From Polynucleobacter sp. AP-Melu-500A-A1 (GTDB taxonomy: Bacteria > Pseudomonadota > Gammaproteobacteria > Burkholderiales > Burkholderiaceae), in contig NZ_JACVOZ010000002.1 in the NCBI RefSeq assembly GCF_018882125.1, forward strand, positions 372,001 through 436,000: a stretch of 64,000 nt of DNA, in the 5' to 3' direction. The notes under the pieces are model-generated. The model had not been told where the DNA came from, searched no databases, and saw only the letters and a program-made list of their open reading frames with translations. The position numbers and the translations under genes are program-made. Positions 40,701-47,733 of the stretch are shown piece by piece; within the stretch, counting starts at the first letter, position 1; every line of letters starts with the position of its first letter.

Positions 40701-40779
40701 CAAGCAATGCGATCGAAGCAAAGATGACAAGCACGCGCTTCTCAACAACCCCTCGAATAAAGGAGGTGAAAATGCTCAC
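37702..40779 (-). CDS. Heavy-metal efflux RND transporter permease, CzcA/CusA family
   Basis: This 1025-residue inner-membrane pump has the RND layout: a helix near the N-terminus, two large periplasmic loops and two groups of six helices. The proton-relay motif in TM4 reads DFGVIVDSAVILTEN, keeping the D-x5-D-x6-E spacing of CzcA/CnrA/NccA pumps for Co, Zn, Cd or Ni. Copper/silver CusA proteins differ at this motif, so divalent metal export is favoured. It starts with GTG directly after the adaptor stop, with AGGA inside the adaptor 3' end. Confidence 0.92.
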   Translation of the reverse strand: MSIFTSFIRGVVEKRVLVIFASIALLGLGMFSLSKLPIQPYPGVAPLTIQAISQWPGRSTTEVEQQVTIPVENALAGIPGLQAFRSVSLFGLSVVTLKFNDTTDPFKARQIFISNLANVDFPPGVTSSISPDSDATGEIMRYEVRSDYASSTQLKTLQNYEIYKELKQTPGVADVSSFGGKVRQYQVIVSPESLQSKGISVTQMIAALTNANSNTGGGLLPAGEQQFVVRGVGLLKNIEDIKQVVITINNGVPIRVGDVARVEIGNAPRLGMFQFNENPDSVEGIVYLRRGENATEVLARVHNTVNNINRHVLPPGIEVKPFYDRQVLLDITIGTVKHTLFFGISLVLAVLFFFLGNLRAAAVVAAVIPLALCVSFIQMHIWSVPANLISLGAIDFGVIVDSAVILTENVMRHLEEGGKRLNQSIVLATSEVQRAMIYSTGIIIVAYSPLFFMGGVEGIIFKPMAFTMGFALIAAMVLSLTFLPAMVSLVFGENLAHKPPAFITKILGSYKPLLRKWMDRPLTVFAVAVFVLGLTLLSMTRLGTAFLPTLEENNIWLRVTLPNTVDLDYSVKVADQLRGTFLKQPEIDKVAAQIGRPDDGTDSTGVFNQEYGLYLKSPETMPPGSTKKDLITNLETELNKIPGITYSFSQYIQDNVNEALSGVKGENSVKIYGTDLEVLDQKAHEVIDQLKKVPGIADEGILKELGQPTLNIQIDRDRAARYGINVTDIQTVVANAIGGAAVTNLLEDEKTFGIAIRLNEGSRNDVADIRRLLVDSADGKSIPLAMVASVQLTDGPFFIYREAGKRYIAIKFSVRNRDLGSAVEDAQFLVEKNITLPPNYSISWDGQFNQMKQAQKKLMLIVPLALLGIFLLLVSAFGNFRDAFIVMINVPFAAIGGVIALHLAGETLSISAFFGFLSLFGIAIQDGVILISFINKTAATEHSSMKDVMVEGAALRVRPVLMTAMLSGLGLLPAALSHSIGSEAQRPLALVIVGGMVTTTILTLLVLPVIYGWFRGRALTQANNI

Positions 40780-42051
40780 TTAGTCCTCCTGTTTAGCAAA
40801 GCGGTCATTCAATAACACGGCGCCTTCAGCGAGTACTTTCCAACCTTGCTCAACACCCTCAGTAATAGCAAAGCTCTTACTATTTAAGTCATAACCTTTT
40901 ACAGGTACACGGCGGAATGTCTCATCACCGACTTTGATGATGGCATAGCGTGCTTCACGAATACGCACAATTGCCGTTTGCGGCACCACAATCGCATCAG
41001 CCGTACCAGTAGTCAGTCGAGCAGAAGCAAACATATCGGGACGTAATAAATCATCAGTATTTTCAACATCAGCACGAATTAATAAGGCGCGGGTTTGCGG
41101 ATCAATTGTTGGCGCAATGTAATTTGCGTAAGCCACAAATTCTTTATCGGGATAAGCCTCGAGTTGCAAGATTAACTTTTGGCCTTGTTTAATCATCCGA
41201 AAATCTTGTTCAAAGACATTCCCTAGGAACCACAGATGTTTAGGGTCCGCCAAAGTAGCCAATACATCACCTGAGCTTACCGCAGCACCAGGCTCTACAT
41301 TACGTTTTACGACAACGCCTTTGAGTGGTGAACGCATCACTAGATTGGCCTGAGTCTTGCCGGAATTTTCAATCGCCTTCACATCACCATCGCTGGCACC
41401 AAGATTTCGCATTCGGTTAGCGGCAGCATCTTGTGTGAAACGTGCATCCTCTAATAAATCAGTCATCGACTTATTTGCCACCAAGACCTTAGCGATTTTG
41501 GATGAGAGCAAATACTCTTGTTGAGCTGAAATAAAATCAGGGCTGTAGAGCTCTACTATGGGAGATCCCACATTCACTTGCGCACCATCAAAAGCATAAA
41601 TGCGCTCTACCCTACCTGGTGCACGCGCGGATAACACTTTGGAACGTTCTGCATTAAATGCCAAGCGCCCTGGAACTTTAATATCAACCGGTACCTGAAC
41701 TTTTTCAGCAGATTGAAAAACATAGATCTCTGGGTTGAGCTTAACTCCAGGAAGTTTTAATTCGAGCACGCCGCTTTTTTCAACCTTGAGCGCTTTATCT
41801 GAGGTTTCAATTTTGACAGTGCGATTTACGTTGGTCACACGCCCCAGCACAATTCCAAGCGAAAGAATGGCAAAGGCAAAGGCAGCCAAGCGAACACGAT
41901 AACGATTAGTCGGACCCAGATTCCAATAGAGCCCAGCTAAACTGGCAAATGCGAGTTGCGAACGATGAGATAAGTGCGACCCAGCTTTATGAAAGTGAGG
42001 CTTGACCTTCTCATAAAGACTTTTCAATTGCGAAAGAAACTTAGTGATCAA
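40780..42051 (-). CDS. RND efflux periplasmic adaptor subunit (CzcB/CusB-like)
   Basis: A membrane-fusion protein: an N-terminal anchor helix after a basic stretch (residues 55-72, LAAFAFAILSLGIVLG), a barrel-sandwich domain (GRVERIYAFDGAQVNVG), helical hairpin, beta-barrel and membrane-proximal domain. It bridges the inner-membrane pump and the outer-membrane channel. It starts with TTG, with GGAG 6 bases upstream. It lies between the outer-membrane factor (9 bases upstream) and the pump (adjacent), so the three form one operon. Confidence 0.88.
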   Translation of the reverse strand: MITKFLSQLKSLYEKVKPHFHKAGSHLSHRSQLAFASLAGLYWNLGPTNRYRVRLAAFAFAILSLGIVLGRVTNVNRTVKIETSDKALKVEKSGVLELKLPGVKLNPEIYVFQSAEKVQVPVDIKVPGRLAFNAERSKVLSARAPGRVERIYAFDGAQVNVGSPIVELYSPDFISAQQEYLLSSKIAKVLVANKSMTDLLEDARFTQDAAANRMRNLGASDGDVKAIENSGKTQANLVMRSPLKGVVVKRNVEPGAAVSSGDVLATLADPKHLWFLGNVFEQDFRMIKQGQKLILQLEAYPDKEFVAYANYIAPTIDPQTRALLIRADVENTDDLLRPDMFASARLTTGTADAIVVPQTAIVRIREARYAIIKVGDETFRRVPVKGYDLNSKSFAITEGVEQGWKVLAEGAVLLNDRFAKQED

Positions 42052-42060
42052 AACTGCTCC

Positions 42061-43605
42061 TTAAAAAGGTTCTTTACCAGCGGAAACATACAAAATAGCT
42101 TGCGCTTGCATGAGATTACTCTCAGCTTGCGCCAATCCAATCTCTAAATTACGCAGTTGAGTCTGCGCAGTCAACAAATCATTAAATCCTTGGCCATTAT
42201 TAGAGTATTGAGTCAGACCCACCTTATAGGCTGCATCTGCCTGGGGGACTTGGCGATCTCTCAAAAACTGAGTTTGGTTTCTGGCTTGCTCATAAACAGC
42301 GTAGGCGGTATTGACGCCCAAGACAATTTGTTGACGATTCGAAATATTGCCTGCCTCAGCTGCTGCTTGGCTACGTTGAGCCTGCTCTACCCCGTACTTC
42401 TCCTTAGTAAAGAAATAGAGCGGAATAATTAAATCAAATTCCAATTGATAAAACATCGCACCGTTATTGGGAGCAAATGGCCCACGAGGAGTATAAGAGG
42501 AACCGATGACTTGAAAGTCAGGCAAGTACGCTTTCTTCGCCAAGTCAACACCTTTACGAGCTGCCTCCAGTTGTAGCGAAGAGCTCTTCAGTGATGGGTG
42601 ACTTGTCTCTGCATAATCTTCCAACTCAACTAAAGTGGGGACATTGTTCAGAGCACGACGTACGTCGGCACGTAAAACCAATTTTTCTCTCGCGTGACGA
42701 CCTACTAGAGTATTAATAGTTTTAATTGCCACGTCTAACTGACGCTCAGCATTAAATTGATCAGCCTGCGCTGCACTTTGCGCTACTTGTGCATTCAGGT
42801 ATTCAACATAAGCGGCAGCATTATTAGAATATCGCGCTTTAGCTACGTTCTTAATCATTTCCAAGCGCACAACTGAGTCTCGTAAGACTTGTAACTGCTT
42901 TTGAGAAGCTAGCGCACTATAAAATAAGGAGGATAGTTGTGCGCCCAGTTGCAAATAGCTTGCTTCACTCTGAGCCAATAGGGCTTCAGCGTTAGTGTTG
43001 GCAATATCAGAAGCCAAACTCTTCTTGCCAGGAAACTGGAATGGTTGTGCAAAAGAAATAGAGTTGTTGTTGCTAATGCCAGACGGGTTTTGAGCCGTTG
43101 GTGCATTGGCACCTCCTAAGGCAAAAGGAGAATTCGATGGCATACCAGACCACACCAAACCAATCTGAGGATTTGCCGGAGCAGCAATTTGCGGAACCGT
43201 TGCTTTAGCGGATAAATAGGACTCACGCAAAGAAGCTAACTGTGGATTATTAAGCTTGAGCTCGGTCCAGAGCTGACGCAAATCCATCTCTGATGGACCT
43301 GTTGCTGCTGGCATGGTATAAATTTTGGTAGTGCTAGCAGGAGTGGGTGGCAGCAATGATTCTGTTGGCTTACCATTCTTATCTAGTGCTGGAGCTTGTG
43401 CACCAATCAAAGGGGGTGCACCTAATGTATTACTCTGATCTATTTGCACTAAGACGCTACCGGTCACAGGCGCGGCAGCAATTTCACCTATTTGCGCAAA
43501 TACTGGAAAAGAGGGGATGCCAATTGCAAAAGTAGTGAGTGTCAGTTTGACAATCCTTTTGTATGGGTTTACTGCACGAGTTTTGTATGTGCCGAGAATC
43601 AACAA
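42061..43605 (-). CDS. TolC-family outer-membrane efflux protein (CzcC/CusC-like)
   Basis: This is an outer-membrane factor with the repeated helical-hairpin pattern of TolC proteins (LRQLWTELKLNNPQLASLRE; LVELEDYAETSHPSLKSS). A signal peptide ends at FPVFAQ, followed by a Pro/Ala/Thr-rich linker of about 80 residues. Only TTG codons are available near the predicted start, so the N-terminus is uncertain; a start nearer NPYKRIVKL would give a more normal signal peptide. It is the first gene of the efflux operon. Confidence 0.88.
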   Translation of the reverse strand: MLILGTYKTRAVNPYKRIVKLTLTTFAIGIPSFPVFAQIGEIAAAPVTGSVLVQIDQSNTLGAPPLIGAQAPALDKNGKPTESLLPPTPASTTKIYTMPAATGPSEMDLRQLWTELKLNNPQLASLRESYLSAKATVPQIAAPANPQIGLVWSGMPSNSPFALGGANAPTAQNPSGISNNNSISFAQPFQFPGKKSLASDIANTNAEALLAQSEASYLQLGAQLSSLFYSALASQKQLQVLRDSVVRLEMIKNVAKARYSNNAAAYVEYLNAQVAQSAAQADQFNAERQLDVAIKTINTLVGRHAREKLVLRADVRRALNNVPTLVELEDYAETSHPSLKSSSLQLEAARKGVDLAKKAYLPDFQVIGSSYTPRGPFAPNNGAMFYQLEFDLIIPLYFFTKEKYGVEQAQRSQAAAEAGNISNRQQIVLGVNTAYAVYEQARNQTQFLRDRQVPQADAAYKVGLTQYSNNGQGFNDLLTAQTQLRNLEIGLAQAESNLMQAQAILYVSAGKEPF

Positions 43606-43791
43606 ATGCGGCCGCCTCTAAATCAATAAAAATGCAGTTTTTACAGCCTCTGAGGCAGATTTGAATCTCTTGAACGCCTGCATCAGAGGGTTTTAAGGAT
43701 TATAGGGTACAAAAGGCAAAAGTCGAATTATTGACAATCGCTATCTTATTGATTCCAAAGATAATAATGAAAAACTGAAGCAATCTGAGAC

Positions 43792-45207
43792 TTAAAACTC
43801 AGCATGAATCCTAAAAGATAGGATATTTACTGGTCCACGAGCGGAGTTATATGCTGGATTACTAATGTGTTGGAAGTTCAATCCACCTAAAACATTCTTC
43901 ACGATCAAGGTGTTGTAATAAATTTCGGCAATGCGCTCGGGGCGATAGCTAATCGTCTTGCCTGGACCAGCATAGTCACCAATGAAATAGGAAACGCCGC
44001 CAGCTTGTAAGTAATTTTTACGATTGCTAGAGAGGCCATTTTGCATCATCGAAATACCGATACTGTCACTAGGACGATCCCAACTTGTACCATTCATACC
44101 CATACCAACAGAAATAGAGTTGTCCGCTTCTGTGAAAGACATGGTTTCAGTATGGCCATCGGATGTGAATGCGCGACCATAGACACCCATGTCTTTGGTT
44201 AATGCTTGTTCACCATGAAGACCCACACCCGTTTTGTATTGGTAATTCGTACGAACATTATTAATGGCTTGTGTACCTTGTGCATTATTGGCATTAATGT
44301 AATTGGTAGCATCCTGAAAACGCGACATGATCATTTTGTTGCGATAGGCAAGCACACTAACCTTACCTGGCAGATCGGCAATATTGTGCTGACGCTCAAT
44401 TTCAACTTGATCACCATAAGAATTAAAAATTTGCCAATTGAGATCTCGACCATTAGGACTCTTAGGCGCCAACATGCGAGAAGCACGCAATACCCAATGA
44501 TCCAAATACCACTCGCCTGCTAAGCCCCAGCTGTAGCCGCGGGCATCGGCAGCGTAGTCATATGCAAGATATGTCATATTGCCCCAGTTCATAAACTGAA
44601 CACGGGGATCTTTTGCATAACGACTGTCATCAAAAATATCTAAAGTAGAAAACTGACCTGCAGTGATGACTACCCGGTTACTACTTACGGTCTGCGCGAT
44701 TTGATTAGCATCATCCTCTAAGAGTACTTTGCTTCCCTCTTGATTAATCGTTTGGCGCACAAAGGCGCGTGCAGAATAAAATTTTGCCTGTGCGCCACTA
44801 GCTTTAGTGGCTTCACCGTTTGTAAATCCACCAAGACCCAATAAACCAGAAAATGGCACGCCCGAGACTACTTCAGGATTAAAGTACACATCCGTATTGG
44901 GTGCTAAGCGTGCGCCGAAAAATAAAGTCCCCGACCAGGTGTAGCTCATGGATTTCAAAGGATCCATACTATTTTCACCAGAATAGGAGGCATTGAAATT
45001 GTTGTAGCGCTGATTAATATAAGTGGTTTGACCGTGAAAATTTACTGGCAACCCAAAAAGCTCACCCTCTGTTGGCAACCAATGAATATCATCAGCAAAG
45101 CTAGCAATTTGATCAGCCCCTGATCCTGCTTTTTGCGCAAATGCAACTGCACTTAAAAGAGTGCAGAAAATGCTCAACAGGAGAGTTAGATATAACTTGC
45201 GGGTCAT
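43792..45207 (-). CDS. Carbohydrate porin, OprB family
   Basis: This 471-residue outer-membrane protein has a Sec signal (cleaved near AVAFAQ) and a beta-strand-rich mature part ending in phenylalanine (IHAEF), typical of outer-membrane barrels. Segments such as TTYINQRYNNFNASY near the N-terminus, LAPNTDVYFNPEV and SYFIGDYAGPGKTISYRPE fit OprB-type carbohydrate-selective porins. The substrate is not readable. It lies 187 bases upstream of the efflux operon on the same strand and is probably independent. Confidence 0.8.
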   Translation of the reverse strand: MTRKLYLTLLLSIFCTLLSAVAFAQKAGSGADQIASFADDIHWLPTEGELFGLPVNFHGQTTYINQRYNNFNASYSGENSMDPLKSMSYTWSGTLFFGARLAPNTDVYFNPEVVSGVPFSGLLGLGGFTNGEATKASGAQAKFYSARAFVRQTINQEGSKVLLEDDANQIAQTVSSNRVVITAGQFSTLDIFDDSRYAKDPRVQFMNWGNMTYLAYDYAADARGYSWGLAGEWYLDHWVLRASRMLAPKSPNGRDLNWQIFNSYGDQVEIERQHNIADLPGKVSVLAYRNKMIMSRFQDATNYINANNAQGTQAINNVRTNYQYKTGVGLHGEQALTKDMGVYGRAFTSDGHTETMSFTEADNSISVGMGMNGTSWDRPSDSIGISMMQNGLSSNRKNYLQAGGVSYFIGDYAGPGKTISYRPERIAEIYYNTLIVKNVLGGLNFQHISNPAYNSARGPVNILSFRIHAEF

Positions 45208-45328
45208 TCACGATTTCTGGTTGAGTTGACGATGCATAACGCAATGACAACATGCCGATAGTAAAAACGGGCAGCTCACAGCTTGAGATTGAAGCCCAAG
45301 GGTGGTGCAGACCAAATTATCACCAAAA

Positions 45329-45370
45329 AGAAGCAATTTACCTAGTCTTTATGTCGAATTGGTGACGAAT
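45329..45370. repeat. 42-bp direct repeat, copy A
   Basis: Matches copy B (45984-46025) at 39 of 42 positions, with the last 27 identical. It lies 52 bases past the end of the ParE-like toxin gene on that gene's strand. It contains CGAATT-GGTGA-CGAAT, a short internal direct repeat. Confidence 0.85.
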
Positions 45371-45422
45371 GGGGGATGGCATGTGCGGATATACCACTTT
45401 GTAGAGGAGTGCTTGAGGGCTG

Positions 45423-45695
45423 TTAGCGCTTCAAATCACGATAAAAATTTTCATGAACTCCATATCCCATCAGCACGAGCTGATTACCATCAAGGCTTAC
45501 GGAATAAGCCAACAACATCTGCTGCTGAAGATGTCTAAATTTAATAACCTGAATGCCCGACAAGTCACCTTTTTTCATTTCCCCTTTAAATGGTTCGGCA
45601 ATGATGGACTTAACTGCTCTATCCAGAGTCTTTTTCTCGGCGGGGGATATTTTCCTAATTGCCCTATCGAATCTAGGGGTTGTTGAAACGATCAT
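45423..45695 (-). CDS. RelE/ParE-family toxin
   Basis: This 90-residue basic protein fits the ParE/RelE toxin fold: an N-terminal helix pair (PRFDRAIRKISPAEKKTLDR), then beta strands with IQVIKFRHLQQQMLLAYSV and a C-terminal strand with GYGVHENFYRDL. Whether it poisons gyrase or cuts mRNA cannot be told from sequence. Its start overlaps the antitoxin stop by four bases (ATGA), the classical coupling of antitoxin then toxin. Confidence 0.82.
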   Translation of the reverse strand: MIVSTTPRFDRAIRKISPAEKKTLDRAVKSIIAEPFKGEMKKGDLSGIQVIKFRHLQQQMLLAYSVSLDGNQLVLMGYGVHENFYRDLKR

Positions 45696-45910
45696 CCGAA
45701 TTTATAAGGATTAAGGTTTCCGGCTTTTACCTCTTCAATGCTTACCAACATATCCTGAAGCATTTGAACTGGCAAATCAGGGTTCTCCTCCGCTACCTTG
45801 CCCAAACGAGCCCAGTACTCAATTTGCTTAGGAATGGATCGATGCATTGCCATCGCATAAGGCTTTGCATCCTCGACCAAAAGGTCGGATAACTTAATCG
45901 CTGTAGACAT
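45692..45910 (-). CDS. ParD-like antitoxin
   Basis: A 72-residue protein of the ParD-like antitoxin family: IKLSDLLVEDAKPYAMAMHRS looks like the ribbon-helix-helix DNA-binding part, and EYWARLGKVAEENPDLP is a recurrent family segment. The C-terminal half should wrap the toxin. A purine-rich AAGGGGG lies 6 bases before the ATG. A 15-bp palindrome 39 bases upstream is the likely autoregulatory operator. Confidence 0.82.
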   Translation of the reverse strand: MSTAIKLSDLLVEDAKPYAMAMHRSIPKQIEYWARLGKVAEENPDLPVQMLQDMLVSIEEVKAGNLNPYKFG

Positions 45911-45948
45911 GATGCCCCCTTCATTATGGGATCAATTTAACACAAAAG

Positions 45949-45963
45949 GTTGCAATTTGCAAC
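45949..45963. promoter_or_regulatory. Candidate operator of the ParDE-like module
   Basis: GTTGCAA-T-TTGCAAC is a perfect 15-bp palindrome placed just upstream of the antitoxin gene. It is flanked by A4 and T4, so it might also act as a weak terminator for transcripts coming from the DinJ-YafQ module. Confidence 0.55.
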
Positions 45964-45983
45964 TTTTTAAACTATCTCCACAC

Positions 45984-46025
45984 AGAAGCAACTTATCCAG
46001 TCTTTATGTCGAATTGGTGACGAAT
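45984..46025. repeat. 42-bp direct repeat, copy B
   Basis: Second copy of the repeat at 45329-45370, in the same orientation and 655 bases away. It lies 26 bases past the end of the YafQ-like toxin gene, so each toxin gene is followed by one copy. Confidence 0.85.
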
Positions 46026-46051
46026 TGAGCGGAAGATTGCCTCAAAACAAC

Positions 46052-46336
46052 TTAACCAAATAAATCACTATGACTACCAAGTCTAGCAAGACGCACAATT
46101 TCTGGATTAGGTTTCTTGTAGATCAGGAGGACATCGGGCTTGATATGACATTCGCGATGCCCAGACCAATTTCCAATCAAATCATGATCTCTCAGCTTGT
46201 TGGGCAACACCATATCCATTATTAAGAGATCTATTACATTTAGCAGAAGCCTCTCTATATCCTTTTTATGTCTTGAGTTTGCATGAATACGTTTAAAGTC
46301 CCTTTTAAATATGGATGATCTTTCAATCATCCGCAT
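46052..46336 (-). CDS. yafQ: YafQ-family mRNA-interferase toxin
   Basis: A 94-residue RelE-superfamily toxin of the YafQ type. The C-terminal half contains the YafQ signature region with GNWSGHRECHIKPDVLLIYK and RLARLGSHSDLF, including the catalytic histidines and aspartate of ribosome-dependent RNA cleavage. A GGTGGA lies 5 bases before the ATG at 46336. It overlaps the DinJ gene by 14 bases, the usual order of antitoxin then toxin. Confidence 0.9.
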   Translation of the reverse strand: MRMIERSSIFKRDFKRIHANSRHKKDIERLLLNVIDLLIMDMVLPNKLRDHDLIGNWSGHRECHIKPDVLLIYKKPNPEIVRLARLGSHSDLFG

Positions 46337-46589
46337 TCAAATCCACCATTAATGCTTTACTTGTTTTAAAACGCTTACCCCTTCCAGATTCGAGCTCAGC
46401 AATTGCTTTTTTAGTAGTGGAATTAGGCACCTTTACTGTAAAGGGCAGTTGCTTCTCATCTGCAATTCGCAACATCAGCATTCGTATCGCATCCGAAATA
46501 GATAAACCCATCGCCTCAAGGGCATCCGATGCTCTATTTTTGGTCGCCATATCAATCCTGGCGCGCACATAGGTATCTGAAATAGTCAT
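46323..46589 (-). CDS. dinJ: RelB/DinJ-family antitoxin
   Basis: The protein has a ribbon-helix-helix N-terminus (VRARIDMATKNRASDALEAM) followed by the family segment MGLSISDAIRMLMLRIADE and a toxin-binding tail. Length is 88 residues from the ATG at 46589, which has GGAG 7 bases upstream; a GTG one codon earlier is also possible. A 23-bp inverted repeat 32 bases upstream is the probable operator for autorepression. Confidence 0.9.
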   Translation of the reverse strand: MTISDTYVRARIDMATKNRASDALEAMGLSISDAIRMLMLRIADEKQLPFTVKVPNSTTKKAIAELESGRGKRFKTSKALMVDLNADD

Positions 46590-46620
46590 CACTATTCTCC
46601 ACTGAATCCTAAAAATGAAT

Positions 46621-46643
46621 CTGTAGTCACATTGAGACTACAG
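46621..46643. promoter_or_regulatory. Candidate operator of dinJ-yafQ
   Basis: CTGTAGTC (46621-46628) and GACTACAG (46636-46643) form a perfect 8-bp inverted repeat with a 7-base centre upstream of dinJ. It resembles a LexA box (CTG...CAG) only at the ends; the spacing of 17 between CTG and CAG is not the SOS spacing. Confidence 0.5.
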
Positions 46644-46663
46644 TTTAACACAATTTGACCAAT

Positions 46664-46692
46664 AAAAAAGGGGCTTAATAGCCCCTTTTTTT
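46664..46692. terminator. Bidirectional terminator between recR and dinJ
   Basis: GGGGCT-TAAT-AGCCCC (46670-46685), flanked by an A6 run (46664-46669) and T7. It ends recR on the minus strand and insulates the toxin-antitoxin region. Confidence 0.9.
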
Positions 46693-46719
46693 CTCAACCA
46701 GCAGTAGTCCAAGCTTAGG

Positions 46720-47334
46720 TTAGCGCCGATCCATTAGCGCCCTGGCCAAAGTGCCGGCATCAACATACTCGAGTTCACCACCGACGGGAATGCCTCTAGC
46801 TATTCTGGTCACTTTGATACCTTTTACTTTGAGCACTTCGCCGATGTAATGGGCAGTAGCTTCACCTTCACTCGTGAAGTTCGTGGCAAGCACTACTTCC
46901 CGAATAGCAATTCCCGTATCGGGACTTTCTATACGAGTAAGCAGACGATCAAAATGAATTTCGTTGGGGCCCATACCGTCTAAGGGTGAGATGCGACCCA
47001 TCAGAACAAAGTAGTTGCCTTTAAAGCTGAGCGTCTGCTCAACCATCACTTGATCAGCGGGTGTTTCCACAATACACAGCAATGCAGGATCACGACGCTC
47101 ATCTGAACAGGTAATGCAGATCTGCGTTTCTGAAAAAGTATTGCATCGTGCGCAGTGGCCTACATTCTCCACTGCTTCACCCAAGGATTGGGCAAGCACT
47201 GCGGCGCCATTGCGGTCATGCTGGAGTAAATAAAAAGCCATGCGTTGTGCAGACTTAGGACCTACTCCTGGCAATACACGCAATGCCTCGATCAAACGAC
47301 CAAGGGCATCTTGAGGTGCTTCATGACGCGCCAT
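46720..47334 (-). CDS. recR: Recombination protein RecR
   Basis: RecR works with RecF and RecO to load RecA at single-stranded gaps. It shows the helix-hairpin-helix ([17 protein letters not shown]), a four-cysteine zinc motif ([16 protein letters not shown]) and a Toprim domain ([15 protein letters not shown]). Length 204 is standard. It is third in the dnaX-ybaB-recR group. Confidence 0.96.
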   Translation of the reverse strand: MARHEAPQDALGRLIEALRVLPGVGPKSAQRMAFYLLQHDRNGAAVLAQSLGEAVENVGHCARCNTFSETQICITCSDERRDPALLCIVETPADQVMVEQTLSFKGNYFVLMGRISPLDGMGPNEIHFDRLLTRIESPDTGIAIREVVLATNFTSEGEATAHYIGEVLKVKGIKVTRIARGIPVGGELEYVDAGTLARALMDRR

Positions 47335-47349
47335 TAATTGTTCAGATCC

Positions 47350-47673
47350 TTAAAAGGGAAGCTTAAAGCCAGGAGGCATTGGCATGCCTGCAGTAGCGCC
47401 CGACATCATTTGCGCGCTAGCCGCTTCTACTTGCTTAAATGCATCTGTATGGGCAGTCACGATGAGGTCTTCCAACATCTCACGATCATCCATGGCGCCC
47501 GGATCAATTTGCACACGCTTGAGTTCGTATTTGCCAGAGATCGTAACCTTCACTAAGCCGCCAGCAGCTTGCCCAGTGACTTCGAGCGCAGCCAATTGCT
47601 CTTGCGCTACTTTCATTTTCTCTTGCATCTGCTGCGCCTGTTTCATGAGGCCAGCAAGTCCACCTTTCATCAT
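47350..47673 (-). CDS. ybaB: YbaB/EbfC nucleoid-associated protein
   Basis: This is a small DNA-binding protein of 107 residues. The methionine- and glutamine-rich N-terminal helix ([20 protein letters not shown]) forms the tweezer-like dimer seen in EbfC, followed by a short beta sheet ([19 protein letters not shown]). It lies between dnaX and recR, its classical position, 15 bases before recR. Confidence 0.94.
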   Translation of the reverse strand: MMKGGLAGLMKQAQQMQEKMKVAQEQLAALEVTGQAAGGLVKVTISGKYELKRVQIDPGAMDDREMLEDLIVTAHTDAFKQVEAASAQMMSGATAGMPMPPGFKLPF

Positions 47674-47733
47674 CGTATTTTTTCCTTAATGACTATGAGT
47701 CTATTAAAATGTTGTAATCAATTTAAATGCAAC

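Noticed and set aside
45302-45538. 78-residue plus-strand ORF over the repeat and parE
   Set aside because: It overlaps the toxin gene antisense, has no ribosome binding site and includes the repeat copy.
45984-46060. Integron attC sites formed by the 42-bp repeats
   Set aside because: Cassette-like layout suggested it, and ACTTAAC at the yafQ end fits one core site, but no matching GTTRRRY/RYYYAAC pair with stem arms flanks the repeats, and no integrase gene is visible.
46621-46643. LexA box upstream of dinJ
   Set aside because: It has CTG...CAG ends but 17 bases between them instead of 10, unlike the genuine box at 60108-60127.
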